Assembly: GCA_020444265.1 (NCBI GenBank)
Contig: JAHLLH010000003.1
Location: forward strand, 248,001 to 312,000
Direction of reading: 5' to 3'
DNA from: a bacterium
Lineage (GTDB): Bacteria > Electryoneota > Electryoneia > Electryoneales > Electryoneaceae
Length of the DNA: 64,000 nt
Made by a program: the position numbers and the translations under genes. The stretch's first letter is position 1; the number at the start of each line of letters is the position of its first letter. This document shows, one piece after another, positions 51,296 through 59,511 of the stretch. Below the pieces are notes generated by a model. It worked only from the letters and a program-made list of their open reading frames with translations. It was not told where the DNA came from and made no database searches.

Positions 51296-53710
51296 ATGTT
51301 CGAACCAGTGCGCGACATGCTGCCGTCCAATCTTAAACGCGCAACCTCCATTGTCTTCTTGTTGCTTGTTGCTGCCGCTGTGAGTATTGCCGCGGATGGC
51401 CGTCCTCCCGTGCGTCACACGGCCCAGGAAGACTACTTCCATTATTCAAGTGTTGGCAATTTTGGCCTGACCACGACCAATTACGGCATCCTTGGCGAGG
51501 GGTACAACAACGAAGACCAGCCGTCTGCCCGCTACAAGATCCGATTCAATCTCTTCAAAGAATCGGTTGAGCATTTCTCCTTCTCCGGCATCTGGCTGGG
51601 TGGTGAGAAGAGTGGCGTCAGCCATGTGTCGACTGCGATCATGGACGGCATCTTCGAATACAACGAGGGCGGGAAAGAGTTTACCTCGTCGGCAACGGAT
51701 AAAATCGAGTGGAACCCAATATTCGAACACCTCGCCAAGATCGACCGTCGCTTTGACTTGAGCGGTGTGCACGATGGAGAAGGGGAGGTCGTTTTCGGCG
51801 GAGCTCTGAACGCACCGATTGAGAATGGCTTGATCGACTTCGGTAATGGCAATACTGCCTGGGACTCCGTGCTGACCCGTTCCTCGATCAGCGATGCTTC
51901 TCCCGCAAACAGCTACTGGCGTTACGCGCAGTTTTACGATCCCAATGCGATCAGTCATCAGGATTTGATCTGCGCCTACACCGACACGAACACCTTCGTC
52001 CCGGGAACTGGTATTGCCATTCCCAATCATCAGCCGCTCGGGGTTCATGTTTACCAGGAAGCCTATGCCTGGAACCATTCCTTCGCAGATGCTTTCACAA
52101 TTGTCAGCTACACCATCACAAATATCCCCACCGGGTGGGAATTCGCGGAGACGGATACAACGGTCGATTACGGCAACGGTATCGTCCGCACCTTCGCGCC
52201 GGGGGACACCATCTGGAAGGGGCAGCCTATCATCGCACCCTTCTTCGGCATCTGGGTGGATGCTTCAATTGGTAATCCTTATTACACGGATCCGTACAAC
52301 AGCCAGGGTGGTCCCGGAGGCCGATGGAACTGGTACGACAACCTGAACAACTTCGACCGAGACCGCAGGATGGGTCTGCAATACGACTATGATGGAGATG
52401 CCGGTTGGGCGGAAAGTTATCTCGGGGTCAAGGTCCTCGGTGCCGAACCACGCACCGAAGATTATGATGTCTATTACCACCAGTGGACCTGGCGCGGCAG
52501 TTCCTTCGCAACCGATTGGCCGATGCCTCAAAACGAGGAAGAGCGCTATGCGGTGATGGGCACCCATTCAGCCTACGCAAATATCCCAACGAGTGAAGAC
52601 TACATCCAATCCTGGATGATGATGATTTCCTGTGGTCCGATGCCGGATATGGCGCCGGGTGAACGCTACAATGTTGCCCTCGCTTTCATCGCTGGCCGGT
52701 GGAACGGCGGGGGAAATGATACGGAAGATCGCAGACGTAACCTCAACTTGAACGCTGAATGGGCGCAGATTGCATACAATGGCGAGGATCGCAACGGCAA
52801 TGGCGTGCTGGATGCGGGTGAGGATGCGGACGGCGACGGCAGAATCACCCGTTACATCCTTCCGGAAGCACCTCCCAGCCCGAGCATGGTGCTGGTCCCA
52901 GGCGATAACCAAGTCACCCTTTACTGGAACGATGAACCCGAATCGACCATCGATCCGATCAGCAATAAGCACGATTTTGAAGGGTATCGCATCTACGGTG
53001 CGCCTAAGACAGATATGCCAGACAGCCTTGCCAGCGAGTGGACGCTGCTTGCGGATTACGATGTTGATTATGATATCGAACCGAGTGATGATGATACCGT
53101 CCTGGTAGGGTATAACCTTGGTCTCGATGCGGTCCGTCTAGACGAACCAGTGCTGATTGACGGGCAGGAGATGAACTACCGTTGGGTCAATGAAGGCGTC
53201 AAGAACGGCTGGCCGCGTGAGCTGTACTACTCGATTACCTCCTACGATCGTGGCGATCCTGCTAACAATCTTGCCAGCCTCGAATCGAGTGTTGATGGCA
53301 ACCAGACCTACGCTTTCCCGGGGACACCACCAACGGAAGAGGGGGATGACCGGATCGGTGTCTATCCGAACCCTTATATCGGACGTGCAGCATGGGATGG
53401 CTTGACTGGCCGTGACCGTCTTATTTGGTTCCGCCACCTTCCGCCAAAGTGTGAGATCAGCATCTTCACCCTCGCCGGGGAACGAGTTGACCGATTCCGC
53501 CATGATTCTGCGACATACAGCGGGGAAGATGTAGCGCGAATCAGCACCGGGACAGCTCCTGGCGAGCGACGGGCGTTCAGCGGTGGTGAACATGCCTGGG
53601 ATCTGCTGACGGAAGATGATCAGGAAATCGCGACAGGGCTTTACATCTATACTGTTGAAGATTTGCGGAACGGTGACGTTAAAACGGGCAAATTCCTGGT
53701 GATCAAATGA
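51296..53710 (+). CDS. Secreted hypothetical protein with T9SS-type C-terminus
   Basis: A protein of about 804 residues. The ATG at 51296 has GAGGGA 8 nt upstream; the track's ATG at 51257 has a ribosome binding site too close. A signal peptide (LKRATSIVFLLLVAAAVSIAADG) precedes a long beta-rich region with no family I can name (it includes DRNGNGVLDAGEDADGDGR, a calcium-binding-like loop at about residue 510) and a fibronectin-like section (QVTLYWNDEPES...FEGYRIYG). The end (VYPNPYIGRAAW...ISIFTLAGERV...ATGLYIYTVED...GKFLVIK) is a T9SS-like sorting domain. It overlaps the phosphatase gene by ATGA. Confidence 0.85.
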   Translation: MFEPVRDMLPSNLKRATSIVFLLLVAAAVSIAADGRPPVRHTAQEDYFHYSSVGNFGLTTTNYGILGEGYNNEDQPSARYKIRFNLFKESVEHFSFSGIWLGGEKSGVSHVSTAIMDGIFEYNEGGKEFTSSATDKIEWNPIFEHLAKIDRRFDLSGVHDGEGEVVFGGALNAPIENGLIDFGNGNTAWDSVLTRSSISDASPANSYWRYAQFYDPNAISHQDLICAYTDTNTFVPGTGIAIPNHQPLGVHVYQEAYAWNHSFADAFTIVSYTITNIPTGWEFAETDTTVDYGNGIVRTFAPGDTIWKGQPIIAPFFGIWVDASIGNPYYTDPYNSQGGPGGRWNWYDNLNNFDRDRRMGLQYDYDGDAGWAESYLGVKVLGAEPRTEDYDVYYHQWTWRGSSFATDWPMPQNEEERYAVMGTHSAYANIPTSEDYIQSWMMMISCGPMPDMAPGERYNVALAFIAGRWNGGGNDTEDRRRNLNLNAEWAQIAYNGEDRNGNGVLDAGEDADGDGRITRYILPEAPPSPSMVLVPGDNQVTLYWNDEPESTIDPISNKHDFEGYRIYGAPKTDMPDSLASEWTLLADYDVDYDIEPSDDDTVLVGYNLGLDAVRLDEPVLIDGQEMNYRWVNEGVKNGWPRELYYSITSYDRGDPANNLASLESSVDGNQTYAFPGTPPTEEGDDRIGVYPNPYIGRAAWDGLTGRDRLIWFRHLPPKCEISIFTLAGERVDRFRHDSATYSGEDVARISTGTAPGERRAFSGGEHAWDLLTEDDQEIATGLYIYTVEDLRNGDVKTGKFLVIK

Positions 53711-54885
53711 TGCGGCGAATTGTGGCCATCTTGATGGCTGGTTTGATAGTCGGACAGCTATTTGCGAAGTCCGTTGATGTTGATATCGACTTTTACACGC
53801 CAGATCCCAGTATCGATTTACTGGAAGATGTAGAAGGCACCGAAGTCAAGAACATCATCCTGATGATCGGGGATGGGATGGGGCTCGGGCATGTGGCCAT
53901 GACTCGTTTCTACGCGGTAGGAGCAAATGGTCGCCTGACGATGGAACGATTCCCGGTCACCAGCTTCGTCAACACCCATTCGGCGAAGCAGCTGGTGACT
54001 GATTCCGCTGCAGCGGCCACAGCGATGTCAACGGGTGTGAAGACAAATAACAAGATGATCAGTGTTACACCGGATATGCTCGAGCTGCCGACTGTGCTCG
54101 AGCTGGCTGAAAAGAAGGGGTTATCGACTGGACTGGTCGCGACGTCGACCGTGACACATGCAACCCCGGCGAGCTTTGCGGCGCATGAAAAGAAGCGTAA
54201 AGATGAGGACAAGATCGCCGCAGATATGACAGCATCCGGTGTCGATGTGTTGATGGGCGGCGGACGGGAATACTTTGTCGGTCCTGATGACTCGGAAGGG
54301 AAGCGTGACGATGACCGAGATCTCTTCCGGGAATTTGCTGATCATGGTTACGATACTGTCACCACACGAGAAGGCATGCTGAAGTCGACTGGAGACAAGT
54401 TGGTCGGACTTTTTGAATACCATGCGATGACCAGCGAGGGGGATGAACCGACCCTTCGGGAGATGACAGCGAAAGCGTTGGATATTTTGAGCCGCAATGA
54501 AAACGGCTTCTTCCTGATGGTGGAGGGAAGCCAGATCGATTGGGCAGCGCATGATAACGATCCTGATGGGATTGTCTATCACACGCTTCATTTTGACCTG
54601 GCCATTCGAGAAGCCTTGGAATTTGCAAAGAAGGACGGACAGACACTCATTATCGTAACCGCGGATCATGAAACCGGTGGAGTGACTATCCCGAAGGGTG
54701 ATCTGGACGGCGACGATTTGGATGTTGATTTCAGCACCGGGCATCACACAGCGACTCCGGTTCCGTTGTTCGCGTATGGTCCCTCAGCCGAGCGTTTTTC
54801 AGGCATGATGGACAATACGGATATTGCAAAGCGGATAGCAGAGCTGCTCGGTTTGGAAGGATTGGAGGAGGCCGTCACCCCATAG
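53707..54885 (+). CDS. Exported alkaline phosphatase (PhoA superfamily)
   Basis: A 392-residue enzyme with a signal peptide (IVAILMAGLIVGQLFA). The metal-binding IGDGMG (D56) and the phosphorylated Ser in VTDSAAAATA (S100) are followed by EGSQIDWAAHDND, TADHETGG and STGHHTATPVPLFAYGP, which supply the remaining zinc/magnesium ligands. It hydrolyses phosphate monoesters in the periplasm or outside the cell. Residues before IGDGMG (about 20-45) form a short acidic extension. It is translationally coupled to the upstream T9SS protein, so phosphate scavenging at the surface is a reasonable context. Confidence 0.95.
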   Translation: MMRRIVAILMAGLIVGQLFAKSVDVDIDFYTPDPSIDLLEDVEGTEVKNIILMIGDGMGLGHVAMTRFYAVGANGRLTMERFPVTSFVNTHSAKQLVTDSAAAATAMSTGVKTNNKMISVTPDMLELPTVLELAEKKGLSTGLVATSTVTHATPASFAAHEKKRKDEDKIAADMTASGVDVLMGGGREYFVGPDDSEGKRDDDRDLFREFADHGYDTVTTREGMLKSTGDKLVGLFEYHAMTSEGDEPTLREMTAKALDILSRNENGFFLMVEGSQIDWAAHDNDPDGIVYHTLHFDLAIREALEFAKKDGQTLIIVTADHETGGVTIPKGDLDGDDLDVDFSTGHHTATPVPLFAYGPSAERFSGMMDNTDIAKRIAELLGLEGLEEAVTP

Positions 54886-54963
54886 GGGGGTGGGCGGCGG
54901 CAGATTACGGATTACCCCTAAAGAAGAAGGTAAAAAGACAACTGCATGGAGGCAGAGAAGACA

Positions 54964-57849
54964 ATGCGCAAATGGTTTGTAGGGATTCTCGCAGTCTTTC
55001 TCGTGGTCCCGATGGCTCTCGCCATTCCGATCGCGGACATCCAGACTGTAGAAAACCCCGCTGAAGACGATGCCAGCCCGCTGGTTGACCAGGAAGTCAC
55101 AGTTACGGGTTGGATTACGTTTGAGCCGCAGAGCTACGGCGGCAACCGCTTCTTCATGGCGGATGCACCCGGTCCCTGGAACGGTATCTATGTTTACGTC
55201 AGCGGCGCCGACCTGAACTACGGTTTCGGGTGGCAAGTCGAAGTGACTGGTACTGTTGCAGAGTACTTCGGTTTCACTGAGATCGAAGTAGAGTCCGAGG
55301 ATGACATCACTGTTATCAGTGATGAAGTCGACTGGGAAGGCGATCTTCCGGCCGCAGTTGCATACACGGTCGTTGACGCTTCCATGCTGGGCGCGGAAGA
55401 TCCCGCAAACGCTGAGCAATATGAAAGCGTTCTTGTCCAGGTCGAAGATGTTGCAACCTCGAACGTTGATGGCGGATTTGGTGAGTGGTGGGTCGCTGAT
55501 GCGGAAGACAACGCAGTCAAGATTGACAACCCGGCCAGCGATGACTTCGGTTATGTCCACAGGGTCGAAGCAGACAAGCCCTACACCTACGTTCGTGGCC
55601 CGCTGAACTACAGCTTCAGCGAGTACAAGATCCTGCCGGAAATCGCTTACGATCTGCGTGTCGCAGAAGATGTCGACAACGGCTGGTACACCCCGATCGC
55701 CTACTTCCAGCAGGTCCGTCCGATGGACATGACCATCCAGGAAGACGATCAGGGCGAGCTGTACACCAATGACTGGTCCTATGCTGCACTGCAGCGTTAC
55801 GACAACTCCTTGTCGACCAGTGAAAACGAAGATTACCAGTACCTCGTTGACAACAGCCAGATTGTCACCATCAAGGGTATCGTCACCATGCCGACCGGCC
55901 TCTCCTATGCTGGTGAAGGCATCAAGGTGATCCTTTGCGACACTGAATCTGGTGAGGTCACCGAGCCTTACAGCGCGATCCTCAGCTACAATGCTGACTC
56001 GACAGCGTACCCGGCCATGTACGAAGGCGATGAAATCGTCATGACCGGTTTCATTGCTGAGTATGAGACCGCAGCCGCGAAGATGACTGAGCTTTTCATC
56101 ACTGCTCCGATCACTCTTGTCAGCGCTGGGAACGAGTTACCGGTTCCGGCGACCGTTACGGTCCCCGAGATGCGTAACCCGATGTACGCGGAGCGTTGGG
56201 GCAATGCCTACGTCAAGATGTTTGACGTCATCGTTGCGAACAACGAGTACCAGTACGAGCCGATGTCGGTTTCGAACTCCCCGGATACTCCGATGTTCAA
56301 CGTCAAGATTGATGACGATTCGAACTGGAGCCGTGATACGGCTGAGTCCCCGGCGTACCAAGCCTGGCAGGACTACATTGTCCCGCCGGTCAACAGCGTC
56401 ATCGACTCACTGACTGGTTGGGTTTACCATCACTTCGGTACCTACGATACCGAAACGGATGACTGGGTCTACAAAGTCTGCCCGGACTATCCCGCTGATA
56501 TCGTTATTGGCGAAGGTCCGCCGACCATTATCAGCGTGACCCGTGACATCGCGACTCCGGTTGCGGACGAAGAGGTTACTGTCACCGCAAATGTGACGGA
56601 TAACAACGAAGTCAGCACTGTCAACCTGATGTACAAAATCGGTGATGATGGTGAGTTCCAGACAGTCGCCATGACGCATGACGAAGGTCTTGTCTGGACC
56701 GGCGCAATCCCGGGCCAGGCGGATGGAAGCCTCGTCTGGTACTACGTTGAAGCAACGGACGATATTGACCAGACTTCGACACTTCCGTCGAACATCGAAG
56801 CCAACCTGTTTGGCTACTGGGCGCAGGAAGACCTGGGTATCTACCAGGTTCAGTACACCCCGTTCAGTGGTGGTTCCAGCCCCTATGCAGACATGCTTGT
56901 TTCCGTCAGCGGTACCGTTGTCAGCACCTATCCCAACGCGCACCGTTACGTCAGCAACAGCGGTTCGGATCACGCCGACCCGATGTATGTCCTCCAGACG
57001 GGCGACCAGGCTGCCTTCAATGGCATCATGGTTCACATTCCGGATGAGTTGACCCCGGATGCCGCCGGCTTCCAGAGTGGCGACAACATCACCGTGACCG
57101 GTCGTGTTGATGAGAGTGGTGTGCCGGATTGGGACTACAAGTACGGCGGCAACACCCGCATCGTCGAAGTGGTCGATGCCTCCCTCAACAGCAGCCACAA
57201 CGAGTACATCGCCCACAGCGTCAGCCTCGCTGACCTGCAGGATGATGTCGTTGAGCCACTCGAGAGCGCCTTTGTCGAGCTGACCAATGTGACCATCAGC
57301 GAAGCTGGTAGCTACGACTGGACCATCGTGGATGGTGACGGCAACGAGTTCCTGCTCGATGACGACATGGTCCACACGGGTACCGATGCAACAGGTGACG
57401 AGACGATTGACGAAACCGTGACCGCATGGTTCGCAGCCCTCGCGGCGGACGATGTGATCCCGTCCGTGACCGGTATCATCACCTACAGCTTCGGCTCCTG
57501 GAAGATCGAAGTTCGTGGCTGGATGGACATCACATCCGTCAGCACACCGGAAGACAACAGTGTTCAGCCGCTTGAGTTCACGCTGAACCCGGTCTATCCG
57601 AACCCGTTCAACCCGTCGACCACCGTCAGCTACACCATTCCGAACACTTCGGATGTCAAGCTGACCGTGTTCAACTCGCTTGGACAGCGTGTCGTCAACC
57701 TGATTGACGGCCAGGTCAAGGCTGGTTCCCACACCGCGTTCTGGAATGGCAAGAATGCGAACGGTATGCCTGTGACCTCCGGCATCTACTTCCTGCGTCT
57801 CCAGTCCGAAGGTCGGATGCAGGTTCAGAAGATGGTGCTGATGAAGTAA
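54964..57849 (+). CDS. Large secreted OB-fold/Ig-like protein with T9SS sorting domain
   Basis: A protein of about 961 residues. The ATG at 54964 (MRKWFVGILAVFLVVPMALA) follows GGAGG at 10-nt spacing. Three OB-fold-like modules of the YhcR/nucleic-acid-binding secreted type are recognisable by VTVTGWITFEPQSYGGNRFFMADA, VTIKGIVTMPTGLSYAGEG and VSVSGTVVSTYPNAHRYVSNSG; between them is an Ig-like section (ISVTRDIATPVADEEVTVTANVTD). The end (VYPNPFNPSTTVSYTIPNTSDVKLTVFNSLGQRV ... TSGIYFLRLQ...KMVLMK) is a very canonical T9SS domain. Codon use is strongly biased to C-ending codons, suggesting high expression. No nuclease catalytic residues were identified. Confidence 0.9.
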   Translation: MRKWFVGILAVFLVVPMALAIPIADIQTVENPAEDDASPLVDQEVTVTGWITFEPQSYGGNRFFMADAPGPWNGIYVYVSGADLNYGFGWQVEVTGTVAEYFGFTEIEVESEDDITVISDEVDWEGDLPAAVAYTVVDASMLGAEDPANAEQYESVLVQVEDVATSNVDGGFGEWWVADAEDNAVKIDNPASDDFGYVHRVEADKPYTYVRGPLNYSFSEYKILPEIAYDLRVAEDVDNGWYTPIAYFQQVRPMDMTIQEDDQGELYTNDWSYAALQRYDNSLSTSENEDYQYLVDNSQIVTIKGIVTMPTGLSYAGEGIKVILCDTESGEVTEPYSAILSYNADSTAYPAMYEGDEIVMTGFIAEYETAAAKMTELFITAPITLVSAGNELPVPATVTVPEMRNPMYAERWGNAYVKMFDVIVANNEYQYEPMSVSNSPDTPMFNVKIDDDSNWSRDTAESPAYQAWQDYIVPPVNSVIDSLTGWVYHHFGTYDTETDDWVYKVCPDYPADIVIGEGPPTIISVTRDIATPVADEEVTVTANVTDNNEVSTVNLMYKIGDDGEFQTVAMTHDEGLVWTGAIPGQADGSLVWYYVEATDDIDQTSTLPSNIEANLFGYWAQEDLGIYQVQYTPFSGGSSPYADMLVSVSGTVVSTYPNAHRYVSNSGSDHADPMYVLQTGDQAAFNGIMVHIPDELTPDAAGFQSGDNITVTGRVDESGVPDWDYKYGGNTRIVEVVDASLNSSHNEYIAHSVSLADLQDDVVEPLESAFVELTNVTISEAGSYDWTIVDGDGNEFLLDDDMVHTGTDATGDETIDETVTAWFAALAADDVIPSVTGIITYSFGSWKIEVRGWMDITSVSTPEDNSVQPLEFTLNPVYPNPFNPSTTVSYTIPNTSDVKLTVFNSLGQRVVNLIDGQVKAGSHTAFWNGKNANGMPVTSGIYFLRLQSEGRMQVQKMVLMK

Positions 57850-57864
57850 GCAGTTTTTTCGATT

Positions 57865-57916
57865 GCCACCACCCCATGCACCGTCCGTTCCGGGCGGTGC
57901 ATTGGTGGTCGTTTTT
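57865..57916 (+). terminator. Intrinsic terminator
   Basis: A long stem between GCCACCACCCCATGCACCGTCCG and CGGGCGGTGCATTGGTGG, with a few mismatches, is followed by TCGTTTTT. It lies 15 nt past the stop of the 54964 gene. Confidence 0.85.
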
Positions 57917-57993
57917 CAGCGGAAGGGTGATTCACGTCCCTTTCCCGACGGCAGCAGGTTCAGATAGAAGGGAACCTCTCCTTGAGGCAGGTT

Positions 57994-59511
57994 ATGAGGG
58001 TACACTGGAAAAAGTCACTGGTCTTCGCGGCGGCGCTGTTCATTGGTGCTACATCGATGTTGCAGCTCGGCTGTGAGAACCAGGATCCGATTGCGGCGGA
58101 TGGAACGTCCGGGGGCAAAGAAAACCCGGTCAACAACATTCCGCCATCCACCTACCTGAGCCTCGATACGAGTGACGGGCAATTGCCTGACACGAGTGCC
58201 AGTAGCAAGGTGGTAAGCTGGTGGGGAGAAGATCCCGACGGGCGTGTTGTTGCCTACCGTTACAGGTGGGGACAGCTGGTCATGGATGAAACGGTTGATC
58301 CACCCGTTGCTACCGATACACTCTGGTACAATGGCGATTTTCAGGTGGTAGATCCACCCGTCTGGTTGGAAACGAACCGTGAATCAATCAGCGTTACCCT
58401 GCCAATTCGCACCGTCTATGCGACTTTCCTGCTTCAAGTTCGTGCCGTAGACAATTCGGGTGGGGTTGACCCGGTTGCTGCGGAAATCGCCTTTCCTGTC
58501 GTCAATACTCGACCGGAGATTGCCTTCCGCCTTGGGTCCAATCCTTTGTTGTACATCGGGGACGACTACGAGACCTACCCGGTTCGCTCCTTCGTGTGGG
58601 ATGCAACCGATCCGGATGGCAACGAATCGATCGATAAAATACTTTATGCGATGAATCCAGACGCGGGGGATACCAACTGGGTCGAACTCGAAGGATCAGC
58701 TTCCAGCGTACGGTTGGGACCGGATGAGCTGGTTCTCGGCGAGAACTATTTCTGGGTCAAGGTGAGGGACGTTGCCGGATTTGATTCCCCCTCCATTCAC
58801 TTCCCTGATACAGTCGGTGTGTCAACTGACCCGGATCGCTGGTTGGTCAAAGAGGCAGCGGGCACCCATCTCATCTTTGACGACTACCGTCTGGACAGCG
58901 CCAACGAAACCCTCGATTTCTATCGTGAAATCTACGACGAATTGTATGGATCTGAGGGAGACGCGTACAGTGTCTGGGAACTTCAGGAATTGCCATTTGT
59001 GACCGAAGATCTCGCGGCGACGCTTGATCTCTTCGACAACGTCCTCTGGTTCAGTTCGTTTGGCCAGCCCATGCTGCGCAACGCGTTTAACGCGATGTAC
59101 AGTTTCATCAATACCCCCGGGAAGCAGATGCTGTTGACAACAGCACTTGTAGATACCGGGATGGTGCTGAACCTGGCGGACTCACTCTATTCCTACACTG
59201 GCCCACAGCCGAACATCGGTCCGCGTGATGGTGACCCTGTTTTGCTGGAACCGGTTGATGATTTGACGTTGCCGACAATCTCACTGACCGGACTGATCCG
59301 TCAGCCGCTCTACGCCTTTGTACCAAGTGATGAAACGGATGTGATTTACCAGCTGGACCCGAGTACGAATTCTCCTTCCCAGTACGCTGGGCAACCTATT
59401 GTCGGACTGCGCAGGCCAGACAAGTCCTACACCTTGATTGCATTCCCGTTAACGAATGCTACGGTTGAGCAGGATGTGGTCAAACAACTGATTCAGGTGA
59501 CATTCGAATGA
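57994..59511 (+). CDS. Hypothetical surface lipoprotein
   Basis: A 505-residue protein. The ATG at 57994 follows GAGG at 6-nt spacing; the reported TTG is four codons earlier. The signal peptide ends in a lipobox (MLQLGC, Cys near residue 23). The mature part has two or three Ig/fibronectin-like sections (SSKVVSWWGEDPDGRVVAYRYRWG; FVWDATDPDGNESIDKILYAM) and then an alpha/beta-looking C-terminal half (LIFDDYRLDSANETLDFYREIYDELYG...FDNVLWFSSFGQP). It is the first gene of a coupled cluster with a TonB-dependent receptor and may be its substrate-binding partner. No family name is certain. Confidence 0.82.
   Translation: MRVHWKKSLVFAAALFIGATSMLQLGCENQDPIAADGTSGGKENPVNNIPPSTYLSLDTSDGQLPDTSASSKVVSWWGEDPDGRVVAYRYRWGQLVMDETVDPPVATDTLWYNGDFQVVDPPVWLETNRESISVTLPIRTVYATFLLQVRAVDNSGGVDPVAAEIAFPVVNTRPEIAFRLGSNPLLYIGDDYETYPVRSFVWDATDPDGNESIDKILYAMNPDAGDTNWVELEGSASSVRLGPDELVLGENYFWVKVRDVAGFDSPSIHFPDTVGVSTDPDRWLVKEAAGTHLIFDDYRLDSANETLDFYREIYDELYGSEGDAYSVWELQELPFVTEDLAATLDLFDNVLWFSSFGQPMLRNAFNAMYSFINTPGKQMLLTTALVDTGMVLNLADSLYSYTGPQPNIGPRDGDPVLLEPVDDLTLPTISLTGLIRQPLYAFVPSDETDVIYQLDPSTNSPSQYAGQPIVGLRRPDKSYTLIAFPLTNATVEQDVVKQLIQVTFE

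Noticed and set aside
56407-57732. 441-residue minus-strand ORF
   Set aside because: Antisense to a strongly codon-biased real gene, which leaves the opposite frame open.
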